Positions 60,112-64,000 of a stretch of DNA of 64,000 nucleotides are shown here, piece by piece (the stretch's first letter is position 1; each line of letters opens with the position of its first letter). The stretch comes from Capsicum annuum (taxonomy: Eukaryota; Streptophyta; Magnoliopsida; Solanales; Solanaceae), in the NCBI RefSeq assembly GCF_002878395.1, contig NW_025856554.1:271544-335543 (forward strand). The letters run 5' to 3'. A model generated the notes under the pieces. That model saw only the letters and a program-made list of their open reading frames with translations, did no database searches and was not told the origin of the DNA. The position numbers and the translations under genes were made by a program.

Positions 60112-60142
60112 ATATCTCCCTCTTGGGAACATTCATCGTCGA
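60112..60142 (-). promoter_or_regulatory. Chromovirus H polypurine tract and PPT box
   Basis: On the minus strand GACGATGAATGTTCCCAAGA leads into GGGAGATAT before the LTR. The box matches those of A and D. Confidence 0.7.
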
Positions 60143-60802
60143 ATGAGTCTAATTAAGTTGAAAATACTGATGAACTGAGTTTAAACATTAAAGCATGATT
60201 ACATAATTGAACTGATACATGAATGCATGATTGATATGAGAATGATATGCAACTGAAACAAAGCATGGAAAGATAAATTTTAAGAAGATTATCACCTTAA
60301 GCTGAGTCTGAGTTTGCAAAGAAGAGGTGAGGATACTTGTTCCACATATCTTCTTTTGCTTCCTAAGTAGCTCCCTCAATGGACTGATTCCGCCAAAGAA
60401 CTTTAACCAAGGGGACTTCTTTGTTCCTTAGTCTGGGAATGTGATGATCGACGATTTGGACTTGGACCTCAATGAAAGAAAGACCATTCTAAATATCTAC
60501 ACCCTCTAAGGGAAATACAACTGATGGGTCACTAATCCATTTCCTTAGCAATGAGACGTGGAACACTGGGTGTGCTAAAGCTAGATTTGAAGACAACTTA
60601 AGCTTGTAATCTACCTTTTTTAAATGGCTAAGAATTCTGTAAGGACCAACAGCTTCCCCTTCTTGCCAAACCTCTTTACTCTTTTCATAGAAGAGATTTT
60701 CAAATACATAAAGTCCCCATTCTCAAACTCAAGATCTTTTCTTCTCACACCTGCATATGAATTTTATTGGATCTGAGCTGTCTTAAGCCTCTCTCTAATC
60801 AA

Positions 60803-61640
60803 CTAAACCTTCTCTAAGGCATCAAATACTAGGTTAGGTCCTACCAATGCTGTCTCGCCTACTTTAAACCAACCAATAGGAGACCTACATCTCCTACCAT
60901 AAAGAACCTTAAATGGAGCCATTTGAATACTAGAATAATAGTTGTTATTATACGCAAACTCAATAAAAGGCAAGTGGTCATCCCAACTGCCTTTAAAGTA
61001 AACAACACATGCTCTTAACATATCTTATACTGTCGGAATGATCCTTTCTGCTTGACCATCTGTCTGATGGTGAAAGGTTGTACTGAGGTCAACTTGGCTA
61101 CCAAGACCCTTTTGAAAGGCCTTTATAAAATGATAGGTAAACTAGGTACCTCTAACTGAAATAATGGATACAGGGACTCCGTGTAACCTGAAAAACTCTC
61201 TGATATAGAGCTTGGCATAATCCTCAGTTGAATAAGAAGTGTGAACAGGTAACAAATGAACGGATTTGGTCATCCTGTCTACTATGACCCAAATTAAATT
61301 GTGATGACAATGAGTACGAGGTAAACCTGCCACGAAATCCATATTCACTTCTTCCCACTTCTATGTGGGAATACTGAACTCCTACATGGAACTACTAAGC
61401 TTCTGATCTTCAATCTTAACCTGCTAACATATGGAGCACTTAGCCACAAACTCTGCAATATCTTTCTTCATCCCACTCCACCAATCGATTTCCCGTAGAT
61501 TGTAGTACATATTATTTGCTCCTGGATAAATCGAGTAACGTACACCATGCTCTTCTACAAGAATTTGCTGTCTCAACTCATCAACACACGGTACACAAAA
61601 TCTAGCCTGGCAATGCAACACACCATATCCCCCTTGGGAG
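60803..61640 (-). pseudogene. Chromovirus H integrase (decayed)
   Basis: Visible parts are the zinc-binding region (61424-61621; VEEHGVRYSIYPGANN, KDIAEFVAKCSIC, with the second His replaced by Tyr), the core (61142-61348; MDFVAGLPR, IWVIVDRMTKS, LHGVPVSIIS) and a C-terminal region (60803-61021; SSIQMAPFKVLYGRRCRSP). The first catalytic Asp (VDRMTKS) is kept; the second (normally SDRG) reads SVRG. Stops separate the three frames. Integrase would insert the DNA copy into the chromosome. Confidence 0.8.
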
Positions 61641-62440
61641 AAAACCTATAATTTCTGCCCCAACTGACTCATTCAACTTTATTACACTAGGATTCCAATC
61701 CTTCTTTTCTTTTACTCTGGAAACCAGAGATGGTTTTGAACTATTCTACACCCAAACACTACCCTCATCTGAATTAACCAAATGAACACCTAACCTGGAA
61801 AGCTGGTGAACTTCCTAAACTAACTTATTCTTACCATTCTCAACATGAGCGAAACTACCCATGGACAACCTACTGAGAGCATCTGCCACTACATTGGCTT
61901 TACTGGGATGATACAAAACACTCATATCATAATGTTTCAGCAATTCTAACCATCTCCTCCAATGAAGATTCAAATCCATCTACAAAAAATCATACATCAA
62001 GATATTGTGATGTTGGAACATATCAACACACACCCCATACAAATAATGCCCCTAAATCTTTAAGGAAAACACAATAGTTGCTATGGGGTAATTCTTTTCA
62101 TGGGGATTAAGCTTTCTAGAGGCATAGGCCACAATCATACTCGTCTACATAAAAACACAGCCTAAACCAACTCTAGAGGAATCACAATACACAACAAAAT
62201 CGTCTGGACCATCTGTTAAAGTCAAAACTGAGGTTGTAGTAAGTCGAGTCTTCAACTCCTGAAAACACTTCTCATAAGAATTTGACCACTGGAACTTGAC
62301 TTTTTTTTGAGTCAATCTGGACATATGGGATGCAATAGATGAAAATCCTTCAACAAACCATAGGTAATAGCCAGCCAAACCCAAGAAACTTCTAATATCT
62401 GATGGAGAGATGGGTTTGGGCCAGTTTCTCACTGCTTTTT
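61641..62440 (-). pseudogene. Chromovirus H RNase H and RT thumb (decayed)
   Basis: The 62145-62432 frame reads SDIRSFLGLAGYYLWFVEGF, then FQWSNSYEKCFQELK and a VVYCDSSRVGLGCVFM block, which is the RT-to-RNase H transition with the first RNase H Asp present. Further on (61860-62110) fragments such as a VVADALSRL-like end can be followed only in pieces because of stops. Confidence 0.65.
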
Positions 62441-63290
62441 TCTTTTAAGGATCCACTCTAATTCCATCATTGGAAATGATATGGCCAATAAATGCTACTG
62501 ACCTTAGAGAAAACTCATATTTACTAAATTTTTTGAACAAATAATGGGCTCTGAGAGATTGTAATACTATTTTGAGATGGTTTGCATGATCACTATTATT
62601 ATTGGAGTAGACAAGAATGTTATCAACGATGACTATAATAAACATATACAAGTACTGCTTAAACACACGGTTCATCAAGCCCATGAAAGTTGTTCGGGCA
62701 TTGGTAAGACCAAATGACATTACTAGAAATTTAAAGTGACCATATTGAGTTTTGAAGGTTTTTTTCAAAATGTCACATTCTTTGACACTGAGCTGATATA
62801 GCTAGATCTGAGGTCTATCTTAGAGAAGTAATTGTCACCCCGAAGTTGGTCGAACAAGTCATCAATTCTAGAAAGTGGGTACTTATTTGGGGCTGTGACT
62901 TTGTTCAACTAACAGTAGTCTATACACATTCTAAGAGAACCGTATTTCTTTCACACGAATAGAAATAGTGCACCCCATGAGAAAACACTGGGCCTGATTA
63001 ATCCCTTTATCTAGGAGATCTTTCAATTATTCTTGTAATTCTTTATGTTTCGCTAGAGCCATTATGTATGGCAGAATAGATGTAGGTTGTGTATCCAGAA
63101 GAAGGTCTATTACAAAGTAAATCTCCCTTTCAGGAGGAACTCTAGGAAGATCTTCAGGAAACACATTTGTAAATTCACTTTTTAAAGAAAATGACTTAAG
63201 ACTAGGAGTCTCAGAATTATAATCTTTGACCCAAACAAGATGGTAAATACACCTATTGGATATCATCTTTCTCGCTCTAAGGTACAAAAC
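62441..63290 (-). pseudogene. Chromovirus H reverse transcriptase (decayed)
   Basis: The N-terminal linker (63027-63287) reads FPEDLPRVPPEREIYFVIDL, and the palm (62445-62768) reads YGHFKFLVMSFGLTNA followed by IIVIVDNILVYS. The catalytic IDD motif is VDN here, so one of the metal-binding Asp residues is lost. The sequence between 62770 and 63026 is shifted. Normal function would be synthesis of the DNA copy from element RNA. Confidence 0.8.
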
Positions 63291-63299
63291 AAGCTGAAC

Positions 63300-63680
63300 C
63301 TTGAGCGTTGTTATACTACCCCTCTATTCAAGGACTGGTTTATTTGAAAATTGAGAATAGAAAACTCTAATCCTACAGTCAACCGAGGCATAGCATGAAT
63401 AGAGACAATCTATGCCAAGAATTATGTCAAAATCTGTCATCTCTAACTCTACAAGGTCTACTAATATAACTTTCTGAGACACCATAACCAAACAGTTCCT
63501 ATATACCCACCAGGCTATGAAAGTCTAAACCACTGGATAGAGACTAAGAAAAGTTCAGTTAAGATTTTAGGGTTGACTCTGAAGTTGAATGCTATGTAAG
63601 GAGTTACAAAAGACAAAGAAGATCTTAGATCTAATAAGGCATAAATATGTAAATGAAAGACTTGTAACGTACCAGTGACT
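63300..63680 (-). pseudogene. Chromovirus H protease (decayed)
   Basis: DVVTGTLQVFHLHIYALLDL is followed by SLSFVTPYIAFNF, the surroundings of the aspartic protease site. The D(S/P)GA triad reads DLRS, so the protease is inactive. Multiple stops follow. Confidence 0.65.
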
Positions 63681-64000
63681 ACATCAGGATAACTTCCTTA
63701 ATTTGGTTGGGACTGAAGTACATAAAGTCTATTTGGGCATTGCCCACTGGTAGTACTAGAAGCGGCACCTTGCTGAGTTGGTAGCCAGACTGTGTTGGGG
63801 GATAATTATGATGACTCTGTGAACCCACCTGAGTACACTCTCTGAATCTATGACCTGGCTTACCATACTCGAAACACATATTGCTGCCAGCCCTATAGAT
63901 ACCCTGATGGTTTCTGCCATAATTTTGACAAAGAGGATTGGTTTGGGCACTTTTCACGCTACCATGATATTTATAGCTTGGCTCCCTATATCTGTTAATA
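63681..64000 (-). pseudogene. Chromovirus H gag C-terminus with zinc knuckle
   Basis: The knuckle reads CFEYGKPGHRFREC: the pattern CX2CX4HX4C with the second Cys replaced by Tyr. A Q/S/Y-rich tail follows, and then the protease. The gag start is outside the window. Confidence 0.75.

Larger units (their letters stand above)
60112..64000 (-). mobile_element. Ty3/gypsy chromovirus H, internal region (runs off the window)
   Basis: The minus strand encodes, from 64000 leftwards, gag zinc knuckle, protease, reverse transcriptase, RNase H, integrase and a chromodomain-like end: the pol order of Ty3/gypsy chromoviruses. The chromodomain end (60330-60460) reads LRNKEVPLVKVLWRNQSIEG and has a stop where ATWEAE is expected. 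That WRN..EGATWEAE motif is known from the Tekay/Del lineage. Every domain has stops or shifts, so the copy is dead. It is inserted in copia J. Confidence 0.85.

Noticed and set aside
1..64000. CRISPR arrays, bacterial operons, rRNA genes and organellar DNA insertions
   Set aside because: No regular short direct repeats with unique spacers, no ribosome-binding-site spacing, and no rRNA or organelle gene sequence was recognised.

Overview
The window is plant nuclear DNA: AT-rich, intron-bearing gene remnants and mostly nested LTR retrotransposons. SINE ends, MITEs and tRNA-Met-primed LTR elements resemble repeats I know from Solanaceae, so a Solanaceae genome is the best guess; the genus cannot be told by reading. 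No intact, clearly expressed protein gene is present. Every recognisable host gene is a truncated or frameshifted fragment: F-box, Myb/SANT-like, HSP70, SPX, a DDX41/RH35-type DEAD-box helicase, and two unidentified spliced pieces.

Layout. 1-1707: copia LTR end, a dispersed repeat, and the C-terminal half of an F-box gene on the minus strand. 1708-10566: element D, a non-coding LTR retrotransposon on the minus strand (LTRs about 2.8 kb), whose two LTRs both carry the same piece of a LINE reverse-transcriptase gene. 10572-11663: copia gag/protease remnant. 11664-13740: element C, a deleted minus-strand relative of elements A and B. 13757-14985: Myb/SANT-like pseudogene. 15769-16723: 5'-truncated HSP70, followed by a 152-bp tandem repeat. 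18488-26958: element A, a non-coding element with 2.2-kb LTRs. 26959-29980: SPX-gene remnant cut by element A and by solo LTR G. 30181-32974: a MITE, then alternately inverted copies of a unit holding a SINE end and the first exon of an F-box gene. 32993-35015: solo LTR E, of D type. 35683-41584: minisatellites, a small unknown two-exon ORF, a foldback MITE, helicase pseudogene, unknown exon and LINE remnant. 41585-50242: element B, same family as A. 50975-54027: truncated D-type element F. 54028-57596: two copia remnants (K and J). 57597-64000: 3' LTR and decayed gag-pol of a Ty3/gypsy chromovirus (H) that runs off the window.

How the parts relate. A, B and C form one non-coding family and D, E and F another. 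Both families keep a primer site like the 3' end of initiator tRNA-Met, and A and D keep a clear purine tract inside a box that also ends the coding region of chromovirus H (B's tract is degenerate, and C, E and F do not retain one). The simplest reading is that coding chromoviruses of the H type mobilised the non-coding families in trans. The most unusual host-derived structure is the F-box inverted repeat at 30.4-33.0 kb, which would fold into long hairpins if transcribed. Similarity statements are by eye; no alignment or database search was run.
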